A stretch of 64,000 nucleotides of DNA from NCBI RefSeq assembly GCF_965662675.1, contig NZ_CBFIIK010000003.1, positions 1-64,000 on the forward strand, given 5' to 3'. A model generated the notes under the pieces. That model was given only the letters and a program-made list of their open reading frames with translations. It made no database searches and was not told the origin of the DNA. Positions 28,382-36,570 of this stretch are shown here, in pieces (the first letter of the stretch is position 1; every line of letters begins with the position of its first letter). Both the position numbers and the translations under genes were made by a program. The DNA is from Roseicyclus sp965662675. GTDB taxonomy: Bacteria > Pseudomonadota > Alphaproteobacteria > Rhodobacterales > Rhodobacteraceae.

Positions 28382-29722
28382 TCAGGGCAAGCGCGGCGAC
28401 CATGACGGGTCGGAGGCCATGCCCGGTGTCGCGACGCGCTGTAGGTTGCGCCCCGAGATATCGACGGAATAGACCGCTGGCGCACCATCGGCGCCTGCGG
28501 TTTCGCGGGTGAACATCAAGACGCGGCCATTGGGCGCCCATGTCGGCCCCTCATCAAGGAATGAGGCGGTCAACAGCCGCTCTTCCGAGCCGTTTGTGCG
28601 CATCACCCCGATATGGAAGCGTCCGCGCTCTTGCTTGGTAAAGGCGATGTAATCGCCGCGCGGCGACCAGACGGGGGTGCCGTAGCGCCCCGAGCCACGG
28701 CTGATGCGCTGCACCTCGCCGCCGCCTGCGGGCATGACATAGATCTGTTGGCCGCCGGTGCGGTCGCTCTCGAAAACCATCTGCCGCCCATCGGGCGAGA
28801 AGGAGGGCGCGGTTTCAATCGAGGGGGCATTGGTCAACTGGCTGCGCGCCCCACCGCCCACCGGCACGCGGTAGATATCGGTGTTGCCGCCTTGTTCCAT
28901 CGAAAAGACCACGCTGCCGCCATCGGCGGTAAAGCGCGGCGAAAAGGTCATGTTGCCTGCCGATACCGCCTCGAGCGGGCGGCGGCTGACACTTGCCACA
29001 TCCATCAGATAGACGCGCGGCTGGCCGCTTTCATAGCTGGTATAGATGATGCGATCGCCCGTCGGGCTGAAACGCGGCGCGAGAACAAGGCTACGGCTAT
29101 CGGTCAGAAATTGCACATTCGCCCCGTCGTAATCCATCAAGGCCAGCCGCTTGAGGCGGGCGTTCTTCGGCCCTTCCTCATGGACGAAAACGACGCGGGT
29201 GTCGAAATACCCCGTCTCGCCGGTGATCCGCTCATAGACCTGATCGGCGACATTATGCGCCATCCGCCGCCAGCCATCGCGGTTGCCCACGAATTGCAGC
29301 CCGTCACCCAAGGGCTGTTGGCTGAACACATCGAACAGGCGGAATCGCACGATCAGGCGGCCGCCCTGCTGCTCGACCTCGCCCACGATCAGGGCTTGGG
29401 CGTTGATCGCCTGCCAATCGGGGTAGAGGATCGGCGCGTCGAAATTGGTGACGCTCGAGATATGCGCGCTGTCGGGGATTTGACGAAACAGCCCCGTGCC
29501 ACGCAGATCGGCGGCGATGACGCGGGTGATGTCGGCGGCGGCATCGGCGGCCGCCCCGTTGCGCGCGATAAAGGCGGGGATGGCGAAGGGCATGGGTTCG
29601 ATCACCCCTTCGGTGATCTCGAGGCGCAAGGGCCGGCTTTGCGCGCGCACCAGCGCGGGCATACTTGCCGCCGCCGCGAAAACCGAGGCGGAACGGATCA
29701 GGGAACGACGGGTCAACAACAT
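28382..29722 (-). CDS. tolB: Tol-Pal system beta-propeller protein TolB
   Basis: This 446-residue periplasmic protein has an N-terminal domain (DITRVIAADLRGTGLFRQI) and a C-terminal six-bladed propeller with repeated SPDGRQMVFESDR-like blocks. The ATG at 29722 is chosen over one at 29740 because AGAGGT lies just upstream and the signal peptide starts there. The signal contains TRRSLIRS, a twin-arginine pattern, so export by the Tat path is possible. TolB binds Pal and links it to TolA. Confidence 0.96.
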   Translation of the reverse strand: MLLTRRSLIRSASVFAAAASMPALVRAQSRPLRLEITEGVIEPMPFAIPAFIARNGAAADAAADITRVIAADLRGTGLFRQIPDSAHISSVTNFDAPILYPDWQAINAQALIVGEVEQQGGRLIVRFRLFDVFSQQPLGDGLQFVGNRDGWRRMAHNVADQVYERITGETGYFDTRVVFVHEEGPKNARLKRLALMDYDGANVQFLTDSRSLVLAPRFSPTGDRIIYTSYESGQPRVYLMDVASVSRRPLEAVSAGNMTFSPRFTADGGSVVFSMEQGGNTDIYRVPVGGGARSQLTNAPSIETAPSFSPDGRQMVFESDRTGGQQIYVMPAGGGEVQRISRGSGRYGTPVWSPRGDYIAFTKQERGRFHIGVMRTNGSEERLLTASFLDEGPTWAPNGRVLMFTRETAGADGAPAVYSVDISGRNLQRVATPGMASDPSWSPRLP

Positions 29723-29786
29723 GGATACACCTCTGGCCACGCGGAAAGCTTCCGCCAGCTTATGCTAATCGGGGCGCGCGACAAAA

Positions 29787-30851
29787 TCATCTCAGACGCA
29801 TCCCTTCGGGGTTGAAGACAAGCTCGACCTGCCGCCAATCATCATAGCTTTCGGCGGGCAGGCTATATCCGCTGGTCCCACAGCGCAGGATCGCGCGGCG
29901 GGCGGCCTCATAGGCTTGGCGGGCTGCGGCCTCTGATCCACCATCGAAGGAGATCAGGCGCAGCGAGCCATCGACGGGCCGGGCATCGGGGGTCATGTCG
30001 AACCCGACCACGACCGTCGTGCGCTGGGCCTCGTTGCTAAGCGAGCCGACATTCCAACAGGTCGACACAGCCACGCGGAACCCCTCGCGCGCGCCAGCGC
30101 TGAGCGGCGGGCCGGCGGGGGCTGCCGGGGCTTGCACCGCTTGGGCCACCGCCGAGGCGATGGCCGCGGCCAGCGGATCGACAGCGGGTTCGGGTGGCGG
30201 TTCTGGCGCGGGCTGCGGTTCAGGCGCAGCTGCGGCGACTGGTGTTTCGGCCGGGCGTGGGCGCTCGGGTCGCGTCGGCGGCCGGATCGAGGCGACGGGG
30301 CCAAGCGGCCCGCCCGAGGGCGTTTCCGCCTCGGTCACGATCTCGGTCGTGGCCTCTTCGGGGGCGGTTTCGGGCTGTGCCTCGACCGGGCTTGGCGATG
30401 GGGCTGGGGCGGTGGATTGGGTCACGGCCTCGGGGGCGGTCTCGACCTCGGGTTCGGGGGCGGGTGTGGGCAGGGGCGCGATCCGATCGGCGGCGCGCGG
30501 CGTCGGGCGGCCATCCTCGGGCAGATCGGGAGAGCCCGACAACGGCGCGGGTGGCGCCAGCGTATCGGTCACCTCACCCGGCGGGGTGGGTTCAGGCTGG
30601 GGTTCGGGTTCAGGCGCAGGTTCCGGCTCCGGCTCAGGCGTCGGTTCGGGGCGCGGCGGAGGCGGTGCAATTTCCAGCGCAACAGGCGTGGCCGCCGCCG
30701 TCAAGGCATCGAATTCGGCGGTCGACAAGATCGTGACGCCCGTGACCTCGAACACCGGATCAGGGCTTTCCTTGAACAAACCATCCCCGACCGCGACCCA
30801 AATCAAGAGCGCGGCATGTATCGCAGTCGAGGCGTAAAGGGACCGGCGCAT
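29787..30851 (-). CDS. tolA: cell envelope protein TolA
   Basis: The 354-residue protein has one N-terminal membrane helix (about 5-23), a long proline/glutamate-rich middle (about 60-215, with repeated PEPEPEPAPEPEP-type stretches), and a globular C-terminal domain (about 250-354, with VSTCWNVG and ARRAILRC). TolA links the inner-membrane TolQR motor to TolB/Pal in the outer membrane. The middle is P/E-rich instead of the A/K-rich helix of E. coli, which is usual in this order. It starts 11 bases after tolR stops. Confidence 0.9.
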   Translation of the reverse strand: MRRSLYASTAIHAALLIWVAVGDGLFKESPDPVFEVTGVTILSTAEFDALTAAATPVALEIAPPPPRPEPTPEPEPEPAPEPEPQPEPTPPGEVTDTLAPPAPLSGSPDLPEDGRPTPRAADRIAPLPTPAPEPEVETAPEAVTQSTAPAPSPSPVEAQPETAPEEATTEIVTEAETPSGGPLGPVASIRPPTRPERPRPAETPVAAAAPEPQPAPEPPPEPAVDPLAAAIASAVAQAVQAPAAPAGPPLSAGAREGFRVAVSTCWNVGSLSNEAQRTTVVVGFDMTPDARPVDGSLRLISFDGGSEAAARQAYEAARRAILRCGTSGYSLPAESYDDWRQVELVFNPEGMRLR

Positions 30852-30862
30852 CCGTTCCCCCC

Positions 30863-31336
30863 TTACTCTCCGCCACCGTCAAGCCGGGGGCCGCCGGAAT
30901 CGGTCACCAGACCGATCTCGCGAAAACCACCTGCATTCAGTGCCCCCATGATGCGCATCACATCCTCATAGGGTATCGCGCCATCGGCACGCAGGAATAT
31001 GCGCGACGATGCACGCTCGGCGGCAATCGCCTGTAGACGGTTGATCATCTCCTCAGGTGCGACCGCGGTAGTCTGGATCATCACCGTTCCATCAGGGGCC
31101 AGCGTCACCGTGAGCGGCTCTTCCTCCTCCGACGGCAGCGCTTCGGCGGCGGTATCGGGCAGGTCGATGGGCACGCCCACCGTCATCAAGGGCGCGGCGA
31201 CCATGAAGATGATCAACAGGCACAAGATCACATCGACGAACGGCGTGACGTTGATCTCGGACATGGGCTTGAGATTGGCACGGCGGCCCCGTCCCCGGCG
31301 GCGTGAGCCGCTATTGGTTGCAACCGAGACACCCAT
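30863..31336 (-). CDS. tolR: Tol-Pal motor protein TolR (ExbD family)
   Basis: This 157-residue protein has a basic N-terminus, one membrane helix (about 30-52) preceded by SEINVTPFVDVIL with the conserved motor aspartate, and a periplasmic domain. With TolQ it forms the proton-driven motor. The order tolQ-tolR-tolA-tolB-pal-cpoB is complete here. It overlaps tolQ by one base at 31336. Confidence 0.95.
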   Translation of the reverse strand: MGVSVATNSGSRRRGRGRRANLKPMSEINVTPFVDVILCLLIIFMVAAPLMTVGVPIDLPDTAAEALPSEEEEPLTVTLAPDGTVMIQTTAVAPEEMINRLQAIAAERASSRIFLRADGAIPYEDVMRIMGALNAGGFREIGLVTDSGGPRLDGGGE

Positions 31337-32028
31337 CAGTCGAGCTGCCGCGACAGCAGGGTCGAAAACTCATCGGCGAAACCTTCCAGCCCGCTGACAA
31401 GACGATCGGCATCGGCACTGAGCATGTTATACAAGATCACCGCGGGGATGGCTGCCAACAGGCCCAAGCCCGTGGCCAGCAACGCCTCGGCGATACCGGG
31501 GGCGACGATGGCAAGCGACGTATTCCCGGAAATCGCGATTTCCTGAAACGAGCGCATGATCCCCCAAACAGTACCGAACAGGCCGACGAAAGGCGCCGCC
31601 GATCCGGTGGTCGCCAGAAATCCGAGACCTTGGGTCCAGCGTTCGCTTTCGCGCGCGATCGCCACATCCATCGAGCGGTCGACGCGCTGCTGCACCCCGG
31701 GGATCAAGGCGCCATCATCGCGCAAGGACCGCCGCCATTCGGTCATGCCCGCGACAAAAACGCGTTCATAGGCGCTGGCGGGTGCATCGGCGACGCGGTC
31801 ATAAAGCTCGTCCAGCGGCTCACCCGACCAAAATGCCGCGTCGAAAGCACTCGCATTGGCGCGTGCGCTGCGAAACATCTTGAACTTGGTAAAGGTGACC
31901 GCCCAAACCCAGACCGAGGCCACGATCAAGGCGATCATGACAAGCTGGACAGTTATGCTTGCACGGAAAAACAGCGCAATAACGGTGTAATCCGCCTGCT
32001 GCGCGACAGCGAGTGTTTCGGTTTCCAT
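31336..32028 (-). CDS. tolQ: Tol-Pal motor protein TolQ (MotA/TolQ/ExbB family)
   Basis: This 230-residue protein has three membrane helices (about 15-38, 135-157 and 170-195) and the conserved GFLATTGSAAPFVGLFGTVW region that forms the proton channel with TolR. The frame is open to 32091, but METETLAVAQQADYTV at 32028 is the normal start. The 112-base gap upstream to ybgC may hold a promoter; no clear consensus is visible. Confidence 0.95.
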   Translation of the reverse strand: METETLAVAQQADYTVIALFFRASITVQLVMIALIVASVWVWAVTFTKFKMFRSARANASAFDAAFWSGEPLDELYDRVADAPASAYERVFVAGMTEWRRSLRDDGALIPGVQQRVDRSMDVAIARESERWTQGLGFLATTGSAAPFVGLFGTVWGIMRSFQEIAISGNTSLAIVAPGIAEALLATGLGLLAAIPAVILYNMLSADADRLVSGLEGFADEFSTLLSRQLD

Positions 32029-32140
32029 AGTGTCTAAAGGTTTCCTCTGCCCCGGCCTCAATACGATATGGGCACGTTTTCCATGCCTCATTAAGGGTGG
32101 AGCATATCAGCTTATAAGGGGGATTGCGAACACTTCTCTG

Positions 32141-32551
32141 TCAGCGGCTGACATCTGCCGTGAACGTATCGAGCTTTGCGCGAAGTTCCGCCGGAAGCCG
32201 CGTGGCCCGCCCTTCGGCGTTCAAGACCACAATGATCACATCGGCGCGGAACAAAAGCGTCTCGCCGCGCCACACCTCTTGCGGCATGGCGAAACTTGCG
32301 CCTCTCACATCGGTGAGCCGGGTGCGCACCTGGATCTGATCATCGTATCGCGCAGGCGACAGGTAGTCGGCCTCGACGCGCCGCACGGCGAAGACCAGCC
32401 CGGCTTGTTTCATCGCCACCTGGTCAATGCCTGCCGCGCGCACCAGTTCCGAGCGCGCGCGCTCGATGAAGCGCAGGTAATTGGCGTAATAGACGATCCC
32501 CGCCAGATCGGTGTCTTCGTAATAGACGCGGATGGGCCAGATATGGGTCAT
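32141..32551 (-). CDS. ybgC: Tol-Pal-associated acyl-CoA thioesterase YbgC
   Basis: The 136-residue hotdog thioesterase has the active-site motif VYYEDTDLAGIVYYANYL (aspartate at about residue 13) and the RSELVRAAGID block. YbgC is the first gene of the tol cluster in many Proteobacteria and hydrolyses acyl-CoA or acyl-ACP; its link to Tol-Pal is not understood. It overlaps the preceding hypothetical gene by 4 bases (ATGA). Confidence 0.93.
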   Translation of the reverse strand: MTHIWPIRVYYEDTDLAGIVYYANYLRFIERARSELVRAAGIDQVAMKQAGLVFAVRRVEADYLSPARYDDQIQVRTRLTDVRGASFAMPQEVWRGETLLFRADVIIVVLNAEGRATRLPAELRAKLDTFTADVSR

Positions 32552-33201
32552 TGCATCCGCCCCAGACGCGCGGCCACGCGCAACGCCAGCGCCGGATCGT
32601 CCGACGCCACGGGCAGCGCTGGATCATAAGCCGCCCGGATCAGATCGGCGATCTGCGGCTTGAGGATCGCAGGGCCGCCATCGCGTAGCACGGCAAGCGG
32701 CGATTGGCCAAGAAACGCCGTGTCCGACCACAAAAGGATCGTCTGCACGATCTGGCTGAGCGCGATGGTCTCGGCTGGTGCCTGCGCCATCGCGGCATCC
32801 ATGCGGATGAACACAAAAGCCGCCTTGATCCCGCCGCCCGCGTCAAAGCGAAAGGCGCGGTATTGATTAGCATCGGCCGCCTGCAGCCGCACCACCAGCG
32901 CGCCCAGATCGGGGATCAGCCGGTCAAGATTGGGGGTTGCCGTCAACTCGGCCCAGTCGCGGATGAAAAACACCATCAGGTTCGCGCCCAGTTCCGGGTC
33001 GGTTTCAGCCATGCGGTGACCGGCCAGCGCCACCACCGCCTCGATCGCGCCTTTCAGGATGGACACCGTGCCATCCTCGACCCCGAACACCACCGGCACG
33101 ATGGGCCGCCCCCAACGGGCAAACAGGAATTGACCATCCGCGCGGGTGAACAGCGCGGTGATGTCATCGGGGGACAGGGGGGAAAGGGTGGTATCGGTCA
33201 T
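32548..33201 (-). CDS. conserved hypothetical protein between ruvB and ybgC
   Basis: This 217-residue soluble protein has no signal peptide or membrane helix. Features are an N-terminal DDITALFTRADGQFLFARWG segment and a central YRAFRFDAGGGIKAAFVFIR stretch. I do not recognise a named family. It lies 8 bases after ruvB stops and overlaps ybgC by 4 bases, so it is co-transcribed from ruvCAB towards tol. I recall the same gene in this place in other Rhodobacterales, which suggests a real function, possibly regulatory or structural. Confidence 0.75.
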   Translation of the reverse strand: MTDTTLSPLSPDDITALFTRADGQFLFARWGRPIVPVVFGVEDGTVSILKGAIEAVVALAGHRMAETDPELGANLMVFFIRDWAELTATPNLDRLIPDLGALVVRLQAADANQYRAFRFDAGGGIKAAFVFIRMDAAMAQAPAETIALSQIVQTILLWSDTAFLGQSPLAVLRDGGPAILKPQIADLIRAAYDPALPVASDDPALALRVAARLGRMQ

Positions 33202-33209
33202 CGGCGCGC

Positions 33210-34241
33210 TCAGAACAGATCGCCCTGCCCCGGCATGGGCGGGGCGGCCAGCCCAAGATGTGTCCAGCCCTTATGTGCCAGCATCCGCCCGCGCGGTGTG
33301 CGCGCGATCAGGCCTTGTTGTAGCAGATAGGGCTCGATCACCTCTTCCAGCGTATCGCGGCTTTCCGACAGCGCGGCGGATAGGGTTTCCACACCCACCG
33401 GCCCACCCGCATAGTTTTCCGCGATCAAGCTCAAATACCGCCTATCCGCCCCATCAAGGCCCAGATGATCGACGCCCAGCCGGGTCAGCGCGCTATCGGC
33501 GATGGCTTGGGTCAAACGCCCATTCCCCTCGACCAGCGCGAAGTCGATTACGCGGCGCAACAGCCGCCCTGCAATGCGCGGCGTTCCACGCGCGCGCCCG
33601 GCGATCTCGGCCACGCCCGCGGGGTCGGCATCGATCCCCGAGAGCCGTGCACCGCGCGCCACGATCCGGGTCAATTCCTCGGTCGTGTAGAAATTGAGCC
33701 GCGTGGGAATGCCGAAGCGGTCACGCAATGGCGTGGTCAAGAGCCCCATCCGCGTCGTGGCACCCACCAGCGTGAAGGGCTGCAATTCGATCCGCACCGT
33801 GCGCGCGGCGGGGCCTTCGCCGATCACCAGATCAAGCTCGAAATCCTCAAGCGCGGGATACAGCACCTCTTCTACCGCGGGGTTGAGGCGGTGGATCTCG
33901 TCGATGAACAGCACATCGCGCGCCTCGAGATTGGTCAAGATCGCCGCCAGATCGCCCGCGCGCGCCAGCACCGGGCCGCTTGTCATACGGAAATTGACCC
34001 CCAATTCGCGCGCCATGATCTGCGCCAGCGTCGTCTTGCCAAGGCCGGGGGGGCCGTGGAACAGCACATGGTCCATCGCCTCGGCCCGACGCCGCGCGCT
34101 TTCGATGAAGACCGACAGGTTCGCCCGCGCCTCGGCCTGACCGATGAAATCATCAAGGCTTTGCGGCCTGAGCGCGCGGTCTGCATCTTCGGGCAAGGGC
34201 GCGGGGCGAAGGGTTGGATCGGGGTCTGTCATGTCTTGCAT
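33210..34241 (-). CDS. ruvB: Holliday junction branch-migration ATPase RuvB
   Basis: This 343-residue AAA+ motor has the N-terminal LRPQSLDDFIGQ, Walker A GPPGLGKTT, the Walker B DEIH in FIDEIHRLNPAVEE, the sensor block GATTRMGLLTTPLRDRFG and a winged-helix C-terminus with RTPRGR. It drives branch migration with RuvA. It sits 33 bases after ruvA stops in the ruvC-ruvA-ruvB order. Confidence 0.98.
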   Translation of the reverse strand: MQDMTDPDPTLRPAPLPEDADRALRPQSLDDFIGQAEARANLSVFIESARRRAEAMDHVLFHGPPGLGKTTLAQIMARELGVNFRMTSGPVLARAGDLAAILTNLEARDVLFIDEIHRLNPAVEEVLYPALEDFELDLVIGEGPAARTVRIELQPFTLVGATTRMGLLTTPLRDRFGIPTRLNFYTTEELTRIVARGARLSGIDADPAGVAEIAGRARGTPRIAGRLLRRVIDFALVEGNGRLTQAIADSALTRLGVDHLGLDGADRRYLSLIAENYAGGPVGVETLSAALSESRDTLEEVIEPYLLQQGLIARTPRGRMLAHKGWTHLGLAAPPMPGQGDLF

Positions 34242-34274
34242 CTATGGCTGAGGCGCAAAGCGCACGCCACCCCC

Positions 34275-34949
34275 TTACTCTTTTGGTGCCAAAAGGCGCA
34301 GCGCCGCGCGGATGAGCGCTGACGCCTCGGCCCCCGGCGCATTGCCCGCCGCCTCGGCCACGGCGCGCGCGGCCTCAGACGGTGCATAGCCCAGATTGGT
34401 CAGGGCGGAGAGCGCATCAGCTTGTGCCGCGCCCGCGTTTGGCGCGGCAGGTTTGGCCTTGGGCATGGGCGCTGGCGCGTCCTCGACGATCAAAGGGTCG
34501 GACGCGGTGCCCGCCGCCTGCCCCATCGTGCCACCCAAGGCCATGATGCCCGGTGCCTTTTCCTTGAGTTCATTGACCACGCGCTGCGCAAGCTTCGGGC
34601 CGATCCCCGGCGCGGCCTTGACCGCACCCCAATCACCAATGGCAATCGCGCGCGCCACGCCTTCGGGGCCAAGCGTGCCCAAGATCGCCATCGACGCCTT
34701 GGAGCCAACCCCCTGCACCGTGATGAGTAGCCGGTGCCATTCGCGCTCATAGGGCGTGAGAAAACCGAAAAGCTGCAGCAAATCCTCGCGCACCAGAAGC
34801 TCGGTATAAAGTGCCACCGCCTGCCCCGCGCCCGGAAGGGCCGCCAAGGTGCGGTCCGAACAATGCACCGTGTAGCCCACGCCGCCCACATCGAGCAGGA
34901 CATGATCGGCGGCCTTGTAATCCACCCGCCCCGTCAGCTTGCCGATCAT
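34275..34949 (-). CDS. ruvA: Holliday junction DNA helicase subunit RuvA
   Basis: The 224-residue protein starts MIGKLTGRVDY (OB-fold), has helix-hairpin-helix blocks (VQGVGSKASMAILGTLG and AAPGIGPKLAQRVVNELKEK) and a C-terminal RuvB-binding domain (LTNLGYAPSEAARAVAEA). The linker is A/P-rich. The start at 34949 overlaps the ruvC stop by 4 bases (ATGA); the longer open frame to 35057 is not the real start. Confidence 0.97.
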   Translation of the reverse strand: MIGKLTGRVDYKAADHVLLDVGGVGYTVHCSDRTLAALPGAGQAVALYTELLVREDLLQLFGFLTPYEREWHRLLITVQGVGSKASMAILGTLGPEGVARAIAIGDWGAVKAAPGIGPKLAQRVVNELKEKAPGIMALGGTMGQAAGTASDPLIVEDAPAPMPKAKPAAPNAGAAQADALSALTNLGYAPSEAARAVAEAAGNAPGAEASALIRAALRLLAPKE

Positions 34950-35449
34950 GATGCCGCCCCGATGGCTTGGGCCAGACGCCCTGCCGATTGCGCGTGAAAG
35001 GCGTGGCAGATCGCGATCGCCAGTGCATCGGCGGCATCTGGCCCCGCCGGATCGCAACCCGGCAATTGCAGCCGCACCATGTGTTCGACCTGTTGCTTCT
35101 CGGCATGCCCCACGCCGACGACCGCCTTTTTCACCGCATTGGGGGCATATTCCGCCACGCTCAACCCCGCTTGCGCTGGCACCAGCATCGCAATGCCGCG
35201 CGCCTGCCCCAGCTTGAGGGTGCCTGCCCCATCCTTGTTGACAAAGGTCTGCTCGACGGCGGCCGCCTGTGGCGCATGGCGCGCGACAACCAGGCTCAAT
35301 TGCTCATAAAGCACCAAAAGCCGCGCCGCCAAATCACCCGTACCAGACAAGATATGCCCGTTGGCCACATGCCTGAGCCGCGCACCATCAACCTCGATCA
35401 CACCCCATCCAAGACATCTCAGCCCCGGGTCGATCCCGATTATCCGCAT
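34946..35449 (-). CDS. ruvC: Holliday junction resolvase RuvC
   Basis: This 167-residue nuclease starts MRIIGIDPGLRCLGWG, with the first catalytic Asp in IGIDPG. It shows VEQTFVNKDG (Glu), the KKAVVGVGHAEKQQV helix and the last acidic pair in DAADALAIAICHA. The open frame continues to 35734, but the family start is MRIIG. It cuts Holliday junctions made by recombination. I saw no canonical GTTC-N7-GTTC LexA box in its upstream region. Confidence 0.97.
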   Translation of the reverse strand: MRIIGIDPGLRCLGWGVIEVDGARLRHVANGHILSGTGDLAARLLVLYEQLSLVVARHAPQAAAVEQTFVNKDGAGTLKLGQARGIAMLVPAQAGLSVAEYAPNAVKKAVVGVGHAEKQQVEHMVRLQLPGCDPAGPDAADALAIAICHAFHAQSAGRLAQAIGAAS

Positions 35450-35812
35450 CTGCCCGTCCTCGCCCCGCAATTGACAGCCCATTTCGTGGCCTTTCTGCAT
35501 CACTAGCACGAAAGGCGAACATTGCCTAGCGAATGGTCCCTTTGTCGCTGTGAAAAGTCGCTTTTGACCGATGTCGGAATCGCACCGCCAAAAAGCGTCA
35601 TCCGACGATGTGAAAGCGACATTGAATTTCCCGAAAACCCCTTTGATTATTGCGCGAAACGGCTCCTTTCGAGGCATGCGCAGATTGCATGTGACCCATG
35701 CACAAACGCGCATTGTGTGCCGTATTCCGCACATCTAGATGCGGCGTCTGAACACAGGCTCAACGCACTCGCAGCGCTTGGCCGAAAAGTTGAACCCGAA
35801 AGGAAACGCCAG
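35450..35812. other. gene-free stretch between ruvC and the DUF1127 gene
   Basis: This 363-base divergent region holds promoters for ruvC (leftward) and the DUF1127 gene (rightward) by position. It has an AT-richer part near 35540-35660 containing AAAAGTCGCTTTT, a 5-bp inverted repeat at 35554-35566, and scattered GTCGC/GCGAC words. Open frames run through it but have no family character. I see no RNA gene and no clear sigma-70 box. Confidence 0.5.
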
Positions 35813-36019
35813 ATGGCCCTTATCACGAACCGCCCCCTCGGCGCCGGCTTCGGCGCATCCCGTCTTCTGGCCGAAGTTTTCGGCCGGATCGCCGCATGGA
35901 ATGACGCGCGCGTCACGCGCAAAAGCCTCTCGGCCTTGACCGACCGCGAATTGGAAGATCTGGGCCTTGTGCGCGGTGATATCGACGATATCGCCCGCGG
36001 CACCTATCAGCGCGGGTGA
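35813..36019 (+). CDS. DUF1127 domain-containing small protein
   Basis: The 68-residue protein has the DUF1127 core (about residues 24-60) with LSALTDRELEDLGLVRGDID, the usual R/L...LTDREL.D.G..R.DI pattern, and a basic, arginine-containing N-terminal half. The ATG at 35813 follows AAAGGAAA, while the longer in-frame reading from 35522 lacks a ribosome site. In Rhodobacter a DUF1127 protein (CcaF1) binds RNA and is linked to stress sRNAs; a similar RNA-related role here is inference. A very strong terminator follows after 20 bases, so it is a monocistronic, probably well-expressed gene. Confidence 0.88.
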   Translation: MALITNRPLGAGFGASRLLAEVFGRIAAWNDARVTRKSLSALTDRELEDLGLVRGDIDDIARGTYQRG

Positions 36020-36038
36020 ACCAACCACTCCCGAAAAT

Positions 36039-36080
36039 AAAGGCGCCCCCGAAGCAGATCGGGGGCGCCTTTTTCTTTTA
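36039..36080 (+). terminator. Rho-independent terminator after the DUF1127 gene
   Basis: A perfect 14-bp stem (36039-36052 with 36059-36072) encloses loop AGCAGA and is followed by TTTTCTTTTA. It is the strongest terminator in the window and may also stabilise the short mRNA or yield a 3'-derived small RNA. Confidence 0.92.
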
Positions 36081-36106
36081 TTGGCAAGATCGTTCTGGAC
36101 AGCCCG

Positions 36107-36484
36107 TCAAAGGGCCACCGCAGATTGTCGCCAAGCCATGATATACCCCCATATCCAATCATACTGGCCGACCACCCACATGGTCAGTTGATCAGGCATA
36201 AGGATACGCGCCGCGGCTTGTTCGAAGCGCGATCCACTCAGCAGTCGCAGCATCTCCAACTGATAAAGCTCCAAGCCAAGGAACCAGATCAGATAGGCCT
36301 TCACCATCACGGCGATGACGAAAGCCAAAATCAGGCCCTTGAGCGGGAAACCAAATCTCAGGCGACGCTGTTTCGGCACAAGAAGACCGTTCGATTGCAA
36401 CACGAACTCGCCCACCACCCGGTCACGCCGGGCACGGTTAATTCGATCCACGCGAGACCGAAAATTAGGATAGTCCTGATTCAT
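36107..36484 (-). CDS. small membrane protein of unknown function
   Basis: This 125-residue protein has a basic N-terminal part (FRSRVDRINRARRDRVVG), one hydrophobic helix (about 48-70, GLILAFVIAVMVKAYLIWFL) and an amphipathic C-terminal part with aromatic residues (WVVGQYDWIWGYIMAW). I recognise no named family. It is convergent with the DUF1127 gene and lies 86 bases downstream of prmA. The intact frame and the membrane-protein composition support a real gene. Confidence 0.68.
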   Translation of the reverse strand: MNQDYPNFRSRVDRINRARRDRVVGEFVLQSNGLLVPKQRRLRFGFPLKGLILAFVIAVMVKAYLIWFLGLELYQLEMLRLLSGSRFEQAAARILMPDQLTMWVVGQYDWIWGYIMAWRQSAVAL

Positions 36485-36570
36485 TGGGCAACTCGAACGT
36501 TCAAAGTTGCCCCCACCGCGTGGATATTTACCACGAGTCGCCGAAAACTGCGAGTGAATTGGGGCGGAAT

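Noticed and set aside
35450..35540. A LexA box before ruvC
   Set aside because: GAAC is present near 35518 but the spacing to the next similar word does not fit GTTC-N7-GTTC or GAAC-N7-GAAC.
35522..35812. An N-terminal extension of the DUF1127 protein
   Set aside because: The added 97 residues have no conserved character, and the ATG at 35813 has a good ribosome site and a family-typical length.
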